A stretch of DNA of 64,000 bases from Stomorhina lunata (GCA_933228675.1 OW121742.1:129247983-129311982); one strand, 5' to 3'; shown: positions 34,113 through 46,520, numbered from the stretch's first letter. Notes: a model not told the origin generated them from the sequence alone. Program-made: numbers and translations.

Positions 34113-37100
34113 ATGTCACACCACAGCGATGATCAATTATTAGAAGCGGGTAGTGATTCCTTTTGGGAACCTGGAAACTATAAAAGAACAACAAAACGTA
34201 TCGAAGATGGCTATAAGTAAGTAAAAACCCCATTAAGAATAAAATCAATAGTAGGTAATGCGAGACATACAACATATAAATATATTTTAGACTTTGTAAC
34301 GACTTGCAACAATTGATACAAGAGAGAGCAGATATTGAAAAGTCATATGCCAAAAGCTTACGAACATGGTCGAAAAAATGGGGTGAACTGATAGAAAAAG
34401 GTAAATATTATTATGTGTCTACTTAAAACTCACTAATATCACGATTAACTTAGTTTTCTTTAACTAACATTCTTTATAATCATGTTCATTTAATTCCCTA
34501 TAGCCCCATTCCACACTCATACGTAGTTAATAGCTTTGCTAAATACTTTAACCTACACTCTCTCTTCCTCTCCCACAGTTTGCTAACGTTTTTAATAAAT
34601 ACATATGTATAAATAGACTTATATACTTCTGAATTGACCACAATATATAAATCATCATCGATAGCTCTGCAGTTTTGTTATTGTTTGGTTAAAATCACTC
34701 ACATACATAAATAATAAAGAATCGTTCTGAACATTTAAAGTTTTTTATAATTGAATTAACACTTTCGTCATTGTTGTCATTATATTAACTATCATCTTCT
34801 CTACAAATACACTCAAATTTATAAAAAAAAATTCTAGTTCTATAAAAAAGAATGATGTTTAGATTTTTTTGTAAAATGTTAAAACCAGAAATTGTTTGAT
34901 AGCCAAACAAAATCGCTTTTTTATTGTTTATTTATATTCATACATGTTTATAAAGTTCAAAAATAAACCAACAATTTTTGCGTACGACAACACTATATCG
35001 TACATACACCACTATTTTTTCCACATTCCATAGATAGCCGTCATTCTTGTTACCGTTCTTTAATTTTGTGTTAATTTTTTAGAGTTTTTTGCCTTTTTTC
35101 ATCTTTTATGTGGGTCAATTTTTTTTTTATTTGTTACATGTTTTTTGAAAATAAATAGCAAGTGTCAACCTATTTAAAATCGATTAGAAAATATAATTTT
35201 TATTTTCCACAAATAATATGACTAATATTTTTTATATGTATGTATGTATATACAATATAAAAATAATTTCGCGTGTGTTACTGATCATAAAATCACGTTA
35301 AAACCTTTATATACCAAATTTTGACTATATATTCGTAAAGGTTCATAGTAGGTTTATGCTTATAAAAACTCGATAGAAGATGCTATTTATCACAAAAATG
35401 TTTTTAATGAAATAATAATAAATAATAAAATGCTAGTATTAAATAAGGTATTCTTTTTAAAGTTATACATATCGATGTTTAAATACTGATAAGATATGAT
35501 AAGACATAAAATTCCAATATCGTTATTAAATAAAATGCTACTGGTCAGATTATTAACGTTCAAATAAATTATAAATTAACAAATAGAGGCTTCAGAGATA
35601 TTTATACATATTTATATACAAGTAAATTCATTGAAGCATTAATAATCTTGTAAGTCATTTACTATTTATTAAAAAAATACAAAATTGATTATTTAACAAT
35701 TCAACGATTAAACAAGATCGTAAATAATCCAAAATCATTTATTATAGTGGAAATCTTTTACCGATTATTTTATTTATTTATTTTTGAATATTTCGACTGC
35801 ATCGACTTTTATTTAATTAAAATTTATAAAACTGTATACAGTTTTATATAGTTTTCTAAAAATACAATTAATTAAAATTTCTATATTAATAAATAAAACA
35901 TTATAAAATATTTCTTCTGTTATCCTTGACTCCCAGTGGGGCTTAGGGCCTCATACATTTCTAAAGCTCTATTATTCAAAAGTAGAGCTGTTAAATTTCG
36001 ATTAGTAATCAATTACATTACCTTTTTATAAGGAATTGTACACTTACTAAAAGAATTGTACTGGTTATATATTTCTTTTTTAAACAATTTCTGATAACTA
36101 ATTGATTACGATTACTAATAATCGTAAAGTAATCTGGATTATTGAAGATTACAGAAAATAATCAAAAGTAATCAAAAAATAATAAAGATTACTTTTAATT
36201 ATTTTCGTAGTACTGAAAAGGAATTTAAAGTAATCAAAATATGTTTGATTACTTGTGATTCTTTTTTATTATTTTCTTGTAATTTTATGTAATTAAAATT
36301 ACTTTTCCATTATGAATAATGGTAATCAATTACAAATCTAGCGAATCCAAATATAATCGTAATGTAATCATTACCTTGCAAAAAAAAGTTATAAAATTGG
36401 TAATCATACGATTACTAATCATTACTTAACTACAAATTTGAGTTATTACGTTGTTGTAGAAAATAAGCAATATGTATTAGCATTTTTTTAAATATTAACC
36501 ATCATTTTTGTTTAAAATACATCCATATATGAATGAATGTTTATTAATAAATGATCAATGATTTGAAAAAGTTATTTGAAATTAAAATTCAAAACGCATC
36601 ATTTAGGTTGCGTCATATTTATTTGCAAGTGGTTTTCAGAAAGACAGTCCGGCTTAACGTTAAATAATGTGAATGCATAACATCAATTGATAGCACAAGT
36701 TAGTATTCTTTTTAGCAAACGTTGTAGTAATAACAACAACAAATTTCATAATGTTTTACAACTATTGAAATAAAAACATTTTTTTGCTCGCCTACACTTA
36801 CTTTCCTACCCCTTTCGAAAATTGACACTTTTTGTCTAATATTATGGAAACACTCGCCAATTCATTTAATTTCGCCTCATTCATGCTCATAAATACTACT
36901 TTACTATAGTTTTGTAGAAAAAAATTATGTTTGTGTGTATTTAAGTTTATTTATATTATTATTGAAATGAGAATAATGTAGGTTTATTATAATCTGCTCA
37001 AAATAGTAAATAATGGGTCTGCACAGATAGTTGGATGCCACAGACTTAAGTTTCCAGTATGTAATGTATAGAAAGTTCGACCATATCCACAACTATCGTC

Positions 37101-39658
37101 GATTCTCTTCTGACGCTGAGAGTATTAGGGCTTATATATGTTTTTGTTGTATTTATGTTTGTTTACATAGAAAAGGTTTCAAAAATCAATGGCACCTACA
37201 AAATGCAAGTGCCCCCTTTCTTTTTAATGAATTCACATCAGCGCCAACATTTCTAGAATCATTTGTAGTAATTTTAGTTAATGTATTAATGCATATCTGT
37301 TTTATGTATTGAAATTTGACATTTTTATTTATTTTTGTTACTAGGTCCAGAGTATGGCACTACGGAGGCGGCCTGGAAAGGTGTTCTCACGGAATCAGAA
37401 CGTATTTCAGATGTACATATGAAAATAAAAGAGAATCTTTGCAGTGATGTAAGTTCGCAAATAAAATCATGGCAAAAAGATAATTACCATCACACCCTGA
37501 TGCAAATCAAAGAGCGCAAGGATATGGAGGATCTGTTTAAAAAGGCCCAAAAGGCCTGGGCCAAACTATTGGCTAAAGTTGAAAAATCCAAATCTGAATA
37601 TCACGCTGCTTGTAAAACAGAAAAAAGTGCCACGAACCAAGAACGTAATGCCACCGCTGATAGTTCATTGTCACCAGATCAGGTAAGAGTTTTTAAATCT
37701 TAAATCACAAAAAACTTAATAGGGTTTAATCAACATAGTTTAATAAGAATTTAATCTAAAGATGATTCTTTATCATTTTGCCTTATTTACTATAGATTTC
37801 ATAAAGAAAACTTATATTCGAACAATTTTAATGATTTTAAAGAATAAAATTGTAATTATCTACAAATTTTGCTATTTATACTATTTTAAAAAAGTCAATT
37901 TTTAAGTAAATTTTCTTTAAGCCAAAACCAAACAATTATTATATTTGTGTTATTTATAGGAAAAAACAAAAATTCGAACATAGATCTTTAACTTTTATAT
38001 TTATGATTTTTGCTTTAATTTAAAGCCTAACAAACTGGGGTAACTCAATCTCTTCATCTGCAATTTTTTTAAACTTTTTTTAACTCAAATATATATCTAA
38101 TTTAAATTATAATTAAATTTCAAAAAAAAATAATAATTAAATAAATATTTATATATTGATAAAATACCTTCTTATCATTTATGCGTATTTTTATTACAAA
38201 ATGTTGGTCTGATATTATTTCAAAACACACAAACATATAATATGTATGAACGTACAATGACATACCCACTTGAAGAGTTAATAAGGGTGTACCTTTTTAT
38301 ATTTTATAGTAATTTCTTTAAAACAAACAAAAATATTTAGGAAAGACTTTTTTAAAACTTTGGTTTGATAATCCAATTAATTTACTTTCTTTATTTTTTA
38401 AGGTGAAAAAGATGCATGATCGTGTACAGAAAACTAAAGATCAAGTTCAGAAATGTCGTGAAAAATATGAACAATCGATAGCTGAAATAACCAAATATAA
38501 TTCCGTGTATATAGAAGATATGACATCGGTATTCGAAAAGTGCCAAACAATGGAAAAAACGAGGCTACAGTTCTTCAAAGAGGTTTTATTTAATTTACAT
38601 ACTGTCCTTGACCTAACCAAGGTTCCAAGGTAAATCTTACCCAGTGTAATATAAAAGCAACCTTAGAATAATTTAGTACGTATTTTTTTAACAGTTTACC
38701 GCAAATTTATGAAGAATTCTATCATACTATTAACAATGCCGATCATCAAAAAGACTTGAAATGGTGGTCCAATAATCATGGTGTTAATATGGCTATGAAT
38801 TGGCCTGCATTTGTGGTAGATTTAAATAAAAAGAATCCTTGTTATCAGTTGTTATTATAATATATTTATTTTAGGAATATACTGAGGAATTCCGCGATAT
38901 AGCCAAGGGAAGTAAATCAAAGGAAGCTTTACCAGCAGCCCCTATAACATTGATCAACCAAAGGCCTGTTAATGAAGATTTACATGTACGTATAATAATA
39001 ATTATGGAACGCCCTAATGCTTAATTTAATTTTTATTAATTTTAGGAATACTCGGGTTCGTCTAGTTTGAAGAAAACAAATAATACGTCTTCTACATTGA
39101 AATCTACCGGTAAACAACAACAGCCTGATTCTTCAGCTACCTCGCCCACAACCACAGTCGCAACAACATCAACAGTGGGAGCTACAACGACAAGTAAAAC
39201 TGTTGCAAATGCCCATAATCGCAATTCAAGCGTAACGTAAGTATTATTGTCATTTAAGTACATGTTTCATATAGTAAAACAAAAAAACTATCTAATATCA
39301 ATTTCATTTTGTTGAACATTTAGTAATGGCAAATCAAATTCCACTGAGGCAAATCCCTTCGAAGAGGAAGAAGAATGGGATGAGGGTGATAATGTTTTAG
39401 TGGACAACGGCGAACCTGGTGTTCCCGTTAAAGCTTTATATGATTACGAAGGAGCTGAAAGCGACGAATTAACATTCAAACAAGGTAATGAAGAATTGAT
39501 TTTAAAACTGAAATCGATAATAACAATTGTTCTATTATATTACAGGAGATGTATTTGAAAAATTAGAAGATGAAGATGAACAAGGCTGGTGTAAGGGACG
39601 TATGAATGGCCGGGTGGGCTTGTACCCCGCCAACTACGTAGAAGCTATACATACGTAA
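34113..39658 (+). CDS. Synd: Syndapin (PACSIN-type F-BAR and SH3 protein)
   Basis: Nine coding exons give 491 aa: 34113-34216, 34291-34400, 37345-37682, 38403-38629, 38695-38815, 38875-38985, 39046-39236, 39324-39484 and 39546-39658. All introns are GT-AG and every join keeps phase. The start is the first ATG after an acceptor at 34108. Residues about 15-290 form the F-BAR domain, seen from [20 protein letters not shown] at its start and [17 protein letters not shown] at its end. A Thr/Ser-rich linker (338-410) contains an acidic stretch and an NPF motif at 411-413, which in this family binds EH-domain proteins. The C-terminal SH3 (434-491) shows ALYDY, the GWCKG block and YPANYV. The family bends membranes and links dynamin and actin regulators at endocytic and cleavage-furrow sites. 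Intron 2 is 2.9 kb and contains repeats. The gene ends about 1.1 kb from the convergent BED gene. Confidence 0.95.
35917..35953 (+). repeat. 37-base dispersed motif, copy 1
   Basis: Begins CTGTTATCCTTGACTCCCAG and ends TTAGGGCCTCA. It matches 34 of 37 positions with 49048-49084. It lies in syndapin intron 2, just left of an AT-rich inverted repeat. It is GC-rich compared with its surroundings, which argues against chance. Confidence 0.7.
35990..36425. repeat. AT-rich foldback-like repeat built on GTAATC motifs
   Basis: Many copies of GTAATC, GATTAC and TAATTGATTAC occur in both orientations. The outermost ones (TCGATTAGTAATCAATTACA at 35998 and ACGATTACTAATCATTACTT at 36408) form an imperfect inverted repeat. 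It lies inside syndapin intron 2. It is probably a decayed MITE with subterminal repeats, and no coding capacity is present. Confidence 0.55.
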
Positions 39659-40754
39659 ACTTTATTTACAGCAAATTATAAATCCTGAAAACTTCTAACG
39701 TTGGATAATCCTAATTCTGTCACCACAATCGTCTCATCTTTCACAAGAAAAGAACAATATTATTCGCAAGAATATAATACAAATACATAAATATATCTGT
39801 TTTTATACAGGAAAAGATATATATTTGTTTAGCATTTATTAAGTATTAATTAAAAACTTAATATGTATATCTATTATCGTTATTATATTTGTCATATATA
39901 CATTGTCCGACTTTCGCTTGATTCTCCACCAAAAAAAGCTAAATCAAACGCTTTTAGCCATTTTAAACAATCAAATAATTTATTAATATATTCTGTTAAA
40001 AAATTTAGAATCAAAGAATATTGTTTTCCTCATAAGAATATTTATACAGTGCACGAAATAATTTATGGTACATATTTAAAGTAGAAGAAAAACAAGAACT
40101 TGTCACAGCTATTTATAAATATAAAGAATCGAATTCTTTTCTACTTTTTATCTGAATAATTTCGAATTTCCACCCAATGTCTAATCAAATACTTAGTTAT
40201 GCTTCCTTTTCCATATATTATTACTTTTTGGATTTTCAAAAATCACAAGAAAAAAACCAAATGAAATTTTTTTAGGGAATTAAAACAAAAAACAACTATT
40301 ATTTTTCGTAAATCTAAAAATTAACTACATATGTATTTTAATGTGTGTTACCAAAACCCACTGACATTTAAAAACAAATTATTAAAGAATTATTTCTTTC
40401 GTTTGTTCGTTCTATTAGTTTCAAATTAAACACAAAAGCAATATACAAACATACACTTTTATAAAATATAATGTTGAGAAAAAGAATAAAATTAAAAAAT
40501 GATGTTAAGCATTTGTAGTGAAACCTAATATCCTGAAAAAGATAAAATAAGTGAATTAAATTTAATAAAAACGACCCGTTTATATGTTTTATTAGTGAGT
40601 ATTTGTAATTTATTTAACTTATATTTAAAGATAAATAAAATAAAAAACCAATACATTACGATAATTGTATTATTAAAATAATATAAAAACTATATTAACG
40701 ATAACAAATATTAAAAATAAAAGCAAATTTCTAAAAAAAAAAATGTTTGAATGT
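39659..40754. other. Convergent 3' region between syndapin and the BED gene
   Basis: AT-rich sequence expected to hold the two 3' UTRs. Several AATAAA-like signals are present (for example near 40486 on the plus strand) and the true cleavage sites cannot be chosen. The 73-codon frame at 39863-40084 lies inside the likely syndapin 3' UTR and is not supported as a gene. Confidence 0.5.
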
Positions 40755-43225
40755 TTAAATTATTTCAGTCACAACATCGTTATTGTAGAACAAATACCAT
40801 AATTTACTTTCAATCATACAAAAATGACTTAAATTTTTCCTTCGTTGGAGTTTTAAATATCTTTCTTCAACATCTAGACGACACAAACGCGGTAGGCAGC
40901 AACAAGGAATTGTCAAATAGCGTTTTGCTACTTTTGATAATTGTTTATAGTTATCGTTTTGCTGTTGCCACCATAAAGCTGGAGACTGGTCTAAATCCAA
41001 ACAATCTTCATTTTGATACTGCTCAATCTCTAAATCTAAGTTTGTTTTTAAATCTAAGGTGGATTCTGTGTTTGTCAATGAAACGTCCCGCTTGAAAAAG
41101 GACTTTAAATCTAGAGGTAATTTTCTTAATGCTATTAAAAAGACAAATTTATTAAATATAATTTCGTACTTACTGCTACATTTTCGAAAGCTCATGAATG
41201 AATCTGTCGAGTTTTGTTCAGTCTTTATGGTGGACGTCTTACTTGTATAAGTTATTTGTAAAATATGTTTAAACCGTTTAATCACTTGACATTTTAAGTT
41301 TGTAATGTCGAAAACAGATTCTTGAAGAGCGAAATCCCGATGAAATCTTGTATCGAAAAATGTTGCCTCGTTAAGAAAACTTTGCACTAAAGTTCTGGAA
41401 AAATAAATTTAGTAAAAAATTATATTAAAGCATTAGTTCAAAACAAACCTTTCATGCAGCTCCTTTTGTAAGATGTTCTTTATTTTATTTATTCTTGTAG
41501 ATTCCTTGGAATTTACGGCACTAAAATGTTCCTCAAATAATTTTAAAATTAACGGTCGTGTAAGTGTACACAGTGGCAAATATTCATCCATTATAATATC
41601 CAAAGCCATCTGTTATTATAGTTTGGATTAAATTAATAACATGGCAGAGACAATTTTTATGAAATAAAATTAATACATGCCTTTAATGGTTTCAGATATT
41701 CGTAAGAATTCTGCATATCAGCCAATCTCTCTACTTCAGTTTGTTCGACATTCTTAAAATTGTTCTCCGAAATATTTAAAAGACTCCAGTGGCATCGTCT
41801 GAGAATTGGCTTCTTTATGTACCTTGTCTGTTGGAAAAAACTACTATGGGTAAAAAATGTATCTATATATTGGTTTCAATAATTACATTTGTGTTCTCTT
41901 GCGTTAGTTTAAAAATAAGTTTGTAGTCTTCAGAAAACTCGCTTTCTGCAAATATTTTATTTAAACAACGGTTCAGCATAGATTCCAAACACTCTATTAA
42001 AGGCAACTCTAAAACAAAACAAATTTTAAATTATTATATTAAAGTATATTATTGATATGAACTAACCGTGACAATTTGCAAAATCTATAATACAATTCAA
42101 ATTTTTATCTAAACATGGTACCACAACACCGCTACAGTTTTGAAGGTTGATATCCATTAATAATTCAGATATATTTAAAGATTTAGAGGTGATTATACCA
42201 CTTTTAAACAAAATACTTTTCAAATTAGTTTGATCATCACTCAAATAGTTAAAATATACATTTAGAATATCCTCTTCATCATTATCCGTATAGATTTCTA
42301 TACTTAAAGAATATGGCTGAATCTGGGACAAGTGAATTACATGGGATGTGATCATTTGTTGAGCATTGGTAAAACGTGTTTCTATTACTTTTAATATTCT
42401 CTTTACAACTTCTTTGTCTATTTTAACACCAGTTAATTGTTGATTGTAATTGCAAAACCCTTGTTCTTCTAATAAGTCCAAAGTTAGTAAATCCGTTTGA
42501 ATCATATCTGCTAGCATTATATCCATTGATTCTAAATGTTGATGTTCATTTTGACTAACCTGATTCAAAGGATCATATGAAAATAGGTTTTCACTTTTCG
42601 TATTTTCCTCATGGTTTGTATTTGCTAAGTCTTCATCTATAGCTTCTGCTACTTCAATCGCATTGGACTCGTTTGTCGCTATGAACCCAATATAATTAGA
42701 ATTCACTAAGACTTCCTTATTAGAGATACTGGAACTATTCTCTACAATTATGTTATTTTCAGTTGCAGCGTTTGCGGTATTATTATATTCCGGAAGCGTT
42801 AAGAAGTTCCCAACAAAATGTTTTTTACTTTGTAAAAAATCTGACGCTTTATCTTGCGATTCATTATATTGTCTTTTGTTATTGGAAAATTTTACATTAT
42901 CATCATATGATGGATCAAATTCTTTTGTACTAGCCAGTTGCTGTTCTTTAAAATTTTGATGACAAGAGGTGACCGGTTTATCCTCAACGGTAGCATTCGA
43001 CGCCATGACAATCTTTTGAAATATCTCAACATGTTTGGCCATCAAATGCGTCCTTAAGTTGGAGGTATTTTTGTTGTAAGCAATTGCTGTGTTGCAAATG
43101 GTACAGACTATCTTTTGCCGCGTCAAGATGTTATTGCCACTATCGGATGGAAAGCCAAAGTATTTCCAATAAGGACTTCGCATTGAGGAAGGTACAACAG
43201 TTCGTGTATACTCTATTTGTTCCAT
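40755..43225 (-). CDS. hAT-transposase-derived BED zinc-finger protein
   Basis: Five exons give 742 aa: 43225-42067, 42008-41887, 41827-41681, 41609-41449 and 41394-40755. All joins keep frame. Introns 1, 2 and 4 are GT-AG, while intron 3 starts GC (AAG then GCATGT). Residues 18-65 form a BED finger with ligands C41, C44, H60 and H65. Residues about 100-340 are low-similarity and acidic. A hAT-like core follows (LPLIECLESMLNRCL, then YEYLKPLKMALDIIMDEYLP), and the C-terminus has a hAT dimerisation segment with WW at 671-672 and SKVAKRYLTIP. hAT transposases normally bind and cut transposon ends, and host genes of this build usually act as DNA-binding regulators. The introns, full-length frame and lack of obvious terminal repeats favour a domesticated gene. 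The function is unknown. I could not identify a convincing catalytic DDE triad. Confidence 0.85.
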
Positions 43226-43459
43226 AACAGTTTTAAATTTTAAATTAACTTTAACAAATTAACTTTTCAATCCAAAACAAAATTTTTGTTTTGTTGTTCT
43301 ATTGTTTGTTTATTTAACAAATGTCATGAAGATATAAAAGTCTGGCAATACTACTTCGAGTTTTTAACCCAAACAATGTCACAGAAATTTAACTTGGTAC
43401 AAGGATGTTCTCAGTAGTTTTTGGATTTCATCAGATTATTTGTTAAGTACCTCTGATAG

Positions 43460-43462
<3 letters not shown>
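43226..43462. other. 5' flank of the BED gene
   Basis: AT-rich sequence directly upstream of the minus-strand start codon. It should contain the promoter and 5' UTR, but no core promoter motif stands out. Confidence 0.4.
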
Positions 43463-43463
<1 letters not shown>

Positions 43464-43499
<36 letters not shown>

Positions 43500-43783
43500 C
43501 CCCGACAACATTCCAATTGGAACAAGGGGTACTTCTCTCAGACAATGAGCTGCATCCGATTCTATTTTTAGACTCATTGAAAGGGACCTACGTTTTTACG
43601 CCGGCTCCGAACATCGAATGCATTAGTTAGAGAAGTTTTTCATAGCCTAATACTCAATAACCAGTGGCTAGCTGAGTTATGAGGTGAACCACCGCTTTTT
43701 TGAAAATTTATTTTTTCAAGTGTGTCTGGCCGGGGATTGAACTTGGACCTCTGGTATGCTAGGCGGATGACTAACCTGCTTTT
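43464..43783 (-). mobile_element. tRNA-like SINE with (TA)n tail
   Basis: On the minus strand the element begins with a tRNA-like head (about 43783-43725), in which a GGTCCAAGTTCAATCCCCGG stretch resembles a pol III B box. It then runs through GCCAGACACACTTGAAAAAA and a GAAAAACTTCTCTAACTAAT block and ends at GGGGAAT (about 43498). The (TA)n run at 43464-43496 is its 3' simple-repeat tail. It matches the copy at 61781-62052 along nearly its whole length. The 5' end of the head is damaged relative to that copy. It is probably mobilised by a LINE. Confidence 0.75.
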
Positions 43784-44610
43784 AGAGTTTACAAAATTGT
43801 TAGCATTTACATGAAATTAGCAAAAATTGTACTTATAGCAGCTGAAATTATTACCAAATTTTGTTAGAATCGGGCCATATTTGACCCATATAATTAAAAC
43901 ATCTTTATTTTTGAAATTTTTAGTAGAAATTTTTATAAGTCTGCCTAAATTAATTACAATTCCAATAAATTTTGAACAAAAAAGAATATCTGCTGTTAAT
44001 AAAAAAATTTTAAGTTTTTTTTATTCCTTTTTAAACAATAGATTCATTAATATTTTTCTGTAAACTTTTGTAATGTTTTTTTATTTATATAATTTTGGAT
44101 TTTTATTTCTAATTTAACATCTTTCTTAGCGAGTATTTTATTTTAATTGTAAAAAATGTAATAAGTAATAAGTATAGAACGATGCTGGCGATAATTGCGT
44201 GGCAGGGGAATAACAACAATAATTAATATTATTATGGCATTAAATCCTTCAGAGAATTTAGTAAAAAACTGCGTTTAAAAAATTTCTGCATCTTCAAAAC
44301 TTCAGGTTTTATTTACTTTATTTTCCCTCTCCTGTCATGTAAGAAAAATATTAGTTGGGGCTTTTCTATATTAAAGTAACGATATGAATGTAAAGTATAG
44401 TATATAGCTCTTTATTGGGTCATATTGTCGGTCAAGCTCGACCATATGATACCTTTCACCACTGATATTGTTGCTAAATTTTCTTAAGAGTAATATAAAT
44501 AAGTCATTTCCTTCATTGGACTTATATGGAAGCTACTGTAAAATGAAGCCAACCTTTTTTAAATTTAGCAATTTGATTACAGTTTATATAAAAATTATGT
44601 GTGAAACAAA
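43784..44610. repeat. Decayed dispersed repeat fragments
   Basis: Contains isolated pieces of the fly repeat modules: AATCGGGCCATATTTGACCC at 43869, and TCGGTCAAGCTCGACCATAT with GATACCTTTCACCACTGATA near 44428-44470. No intact element or gene can be defined. Confidence 0.4.
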
Positions 44611-44617
44611 TTAACAT

Positions 44618-45447
44618 ACGGCCATGTTCTGACAAACGCTACGATTTCAAAAGGCAAACGATTTGAGAAACGCCAAATGTATTTTTTGATGTTCTGAAAA
44701 CCGCGCGATCTCTTTGTAAACAATTGACAGAAAATAGAAGAAAGAACATTTTTTAATTGCATATTTTAAATAAAAAAAATGTAAAATATGTGTAATTCCT
44801 ATTAAATATAAAGGAAGTAACAAATTATAAAATATAAAAGAAATTTTACAACACTAGCCTTTCGAAGTTCATTCAACCAGCTGGACTTCAGTCTTTTTGT
44901 AAACCATTGGCAGTGAAAGTGTCTAAAACCATGATCGGCAAATTAGCCCCTAGGGGCCGAGCACTAATCGTCATTTTCACATACACAACACGAAGCAAAA
45001 AGAAAAAACAAACAAAAATACGAAAAACCCTCATTTGTATGATTTGCAACAACAAAACACATGCAAAAGAGGACAAGAAATATTTATTTTTTCTTGGTCT
45101 CTTTATTTGATAAATCACCAATACATTGATATTTCCTATGTTCTCTATTTCCTATGGGTCTAAAATTAAACCAAATTTTTTAATTGTATTTTTTAAATAA
45201 AAAATGTGTAAAACTTTTAGTAATTCCTACTAAAATAAAAAGAAAACATATTTAACTTAAGTTGTGTTTCAGTTTATATCCAATATAGTGTTAAGTTTTA
45301 CAGAAAAACATCAAATCGCCTCAGTATATGCGTGAGGCTTGAAGCCGCTAAAACTCTGGCGTTTGCGTTTTGCAGAACACCTATCAAGCGATTTCAAATC
45401 GTAATCGCTAAAGTTAAGCGATTTGCGTCAGAAAATGGACGATAAAA
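44618..45447. mobile_element. Possible non-autonomous DNA element with imperfect inverted ends
   Basis: The left end (44628-44700) reads GGCCATGTTCTGACAAACGC, later AAACGCCAAATGTATTTTTT and GATGTTCTG. The right end, inverted from about 45447, reads CGTCCATTTTCTGACGCAAA and contains AAACGCAAACGCC and GATTTGATGTTTTTCTG. The shared order of these blocks at both ends suggests an inverted-repeat element of about 0.8 kb. A short less AT-rich core lies at 44900-45000. The overlapping open frames there (both strands, 44888-45121) have no recognised domain. The target duplication is unclear. Confidence 0.5.
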
Positions 45448-45479
45448 ATGTCATTATCTTTATATTAACGAGAATTTTT

Positions 45480-45775
45480 ATGATTTTTGTCTCATTTAGT
45501 GACTATTGACATAAGGGTTTGTATTAGGACTATGGTCAAATATAGACCGATTTCAATGAAATTTGGTACAGTGCCTTTCTTATGAGATCGATTGAGCCAT
45601 TTTCAAGAGAAATTGTCCCTCTATTAAAAAATGTCTTTACCAAATTTCATCAAGTTATCTTAAAATATTTCTATGCCTTACATACATTAGCACAAACTTT
45701 TTATACCCATTTCTTGTCTCATTTAGTGACTTTTGACAGAAGCGTTTTTATGGGAGCTATATTAGAAAAATAAAG
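45480..45775 (+). repeat. Dispersed repeat with two related modules about 220 bp apart
   Basis: GTCTCATTTAGTGACTATTG at 45490 and GTCTCATTTAGTGACTTTTG at 45716 are followed by similar text (GGACTATGGTCAAATATAGA and GGGAGCTATATTAG). A further relative lies at 53440-53515. These belong to the scattered fly repeat modules and encode nothing. Confidence 0.55.
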
Positions 45776-45895
45776 TCATTTTATAGAACACTCCGTATTT
45801 GAATCGTTTTCCCATAAACATTGAACCGAACCAAAAAGTTTAAAATTTAAAAACTTATTATTAAATATTTAATTTACGTTCATTCAATGGATAAT

Positions 45896-46520
45896 CTATT
45901 TAGACACTTCTTGACACAAATTGTTTTCACTTATTCTTAGGTTAGATTTGGGAGTGGGTCGGAATTTCTGGTAGACTTCGTTATTTAGACCTTCGCGATT
46001 GCGAGCAATTTCTATAGCGAGGAATTGAATGCGTACCACTAAAACGGAGTTATCGGGAGAAAATTCTTCTGATGCATTTGCCCGCATTAATGTGCCATAA
46101 GAATAATCCTCCAATTTGTTAAACTTTTCGGCAAACTGACGCCAGTCATGTTTTGCTTGTGGAGATTTAAGAATATCATCTGTTAAGGAATCTACATTTA
46201 AATCTGGAAAGTCTTGGCGAAATGTTTGATAAATTTGATCATCATATGGAGTCAACTTAATGCAGGAAGGATGAACGCTTGTTATGAGCTAAAATGTTTT
46301 GAATTATTAATCAGTTCACGGCGTTTAATAATGTTCAACTTACATTGAAATACACCTCAGCATGATCCATGGCCTTTACTGCCCACATTTCTTCCACCAA
46401 TCCATCGTTGCCAAACTCGTCTGCTGGTCGTGATAAAAGTGAAGCTCCTTGCTAAAATATTTATTCTCTTTTATTAGAATTTTCCAAAAAACATAAGAAT
46501 TCACTTACCATCATCTCCAT
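45896..46520 (-). CDS. PBDC1: PBDC1 family protein
   Basis: Three exons give 170 aa: a tiny first exon 46520-46509 (four codons, donor GTAAGT), 46451-46344, and 46288 to the stop at 45896. All introns are GT-AG and all joins are in phase 0. Residues about 25-145 are the conserved PBDC1 (polysaccharide biosynthesis domain containing 1) domain, with MWAVKAMDHAEVYFNLI, DDQIYQTFRQDFPDL and the hallmark RIQFLAIEIARNREG. The family is a small conserved eukaryotic protein whose exact biochemical role is poorly defined. The name comes from a domain label and does not prove a role in polysaccharide synthesis. It is divergent to RpL26, with about 475 bp between start codon and RpL26 transcription start, so the two may share a promoter. 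The tiny first exon is set by the only in-frame ATG preceding a good donor. Confidence 0.92.

Noticed and set aside
37031..37312. A 93-codon frame in syndapin intron 2 as an alternative exon.
   Set aside because: No family resemblance, no clear splice sites in frame with the neighbouring exons, and the flanking exons already join in phase without it.
40751..41095. A 114-codon plus-strand frame.
   Set aside because: Antisense to the last exon of the BED gene, which has clear hAT-type coding content on the other strand.
41671..41690. A GT donor for intron 3 of the BED gene (GT inside GCATGTATTA, or GAA followed by GTAGAG upstream).
   Set aside because: The first leaves the wrong phase for the next exon. 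The second deletes 18 codons, including the conserved YEYLKPLK stretch. The GC donor after AAG keeps both phase and family pattern.
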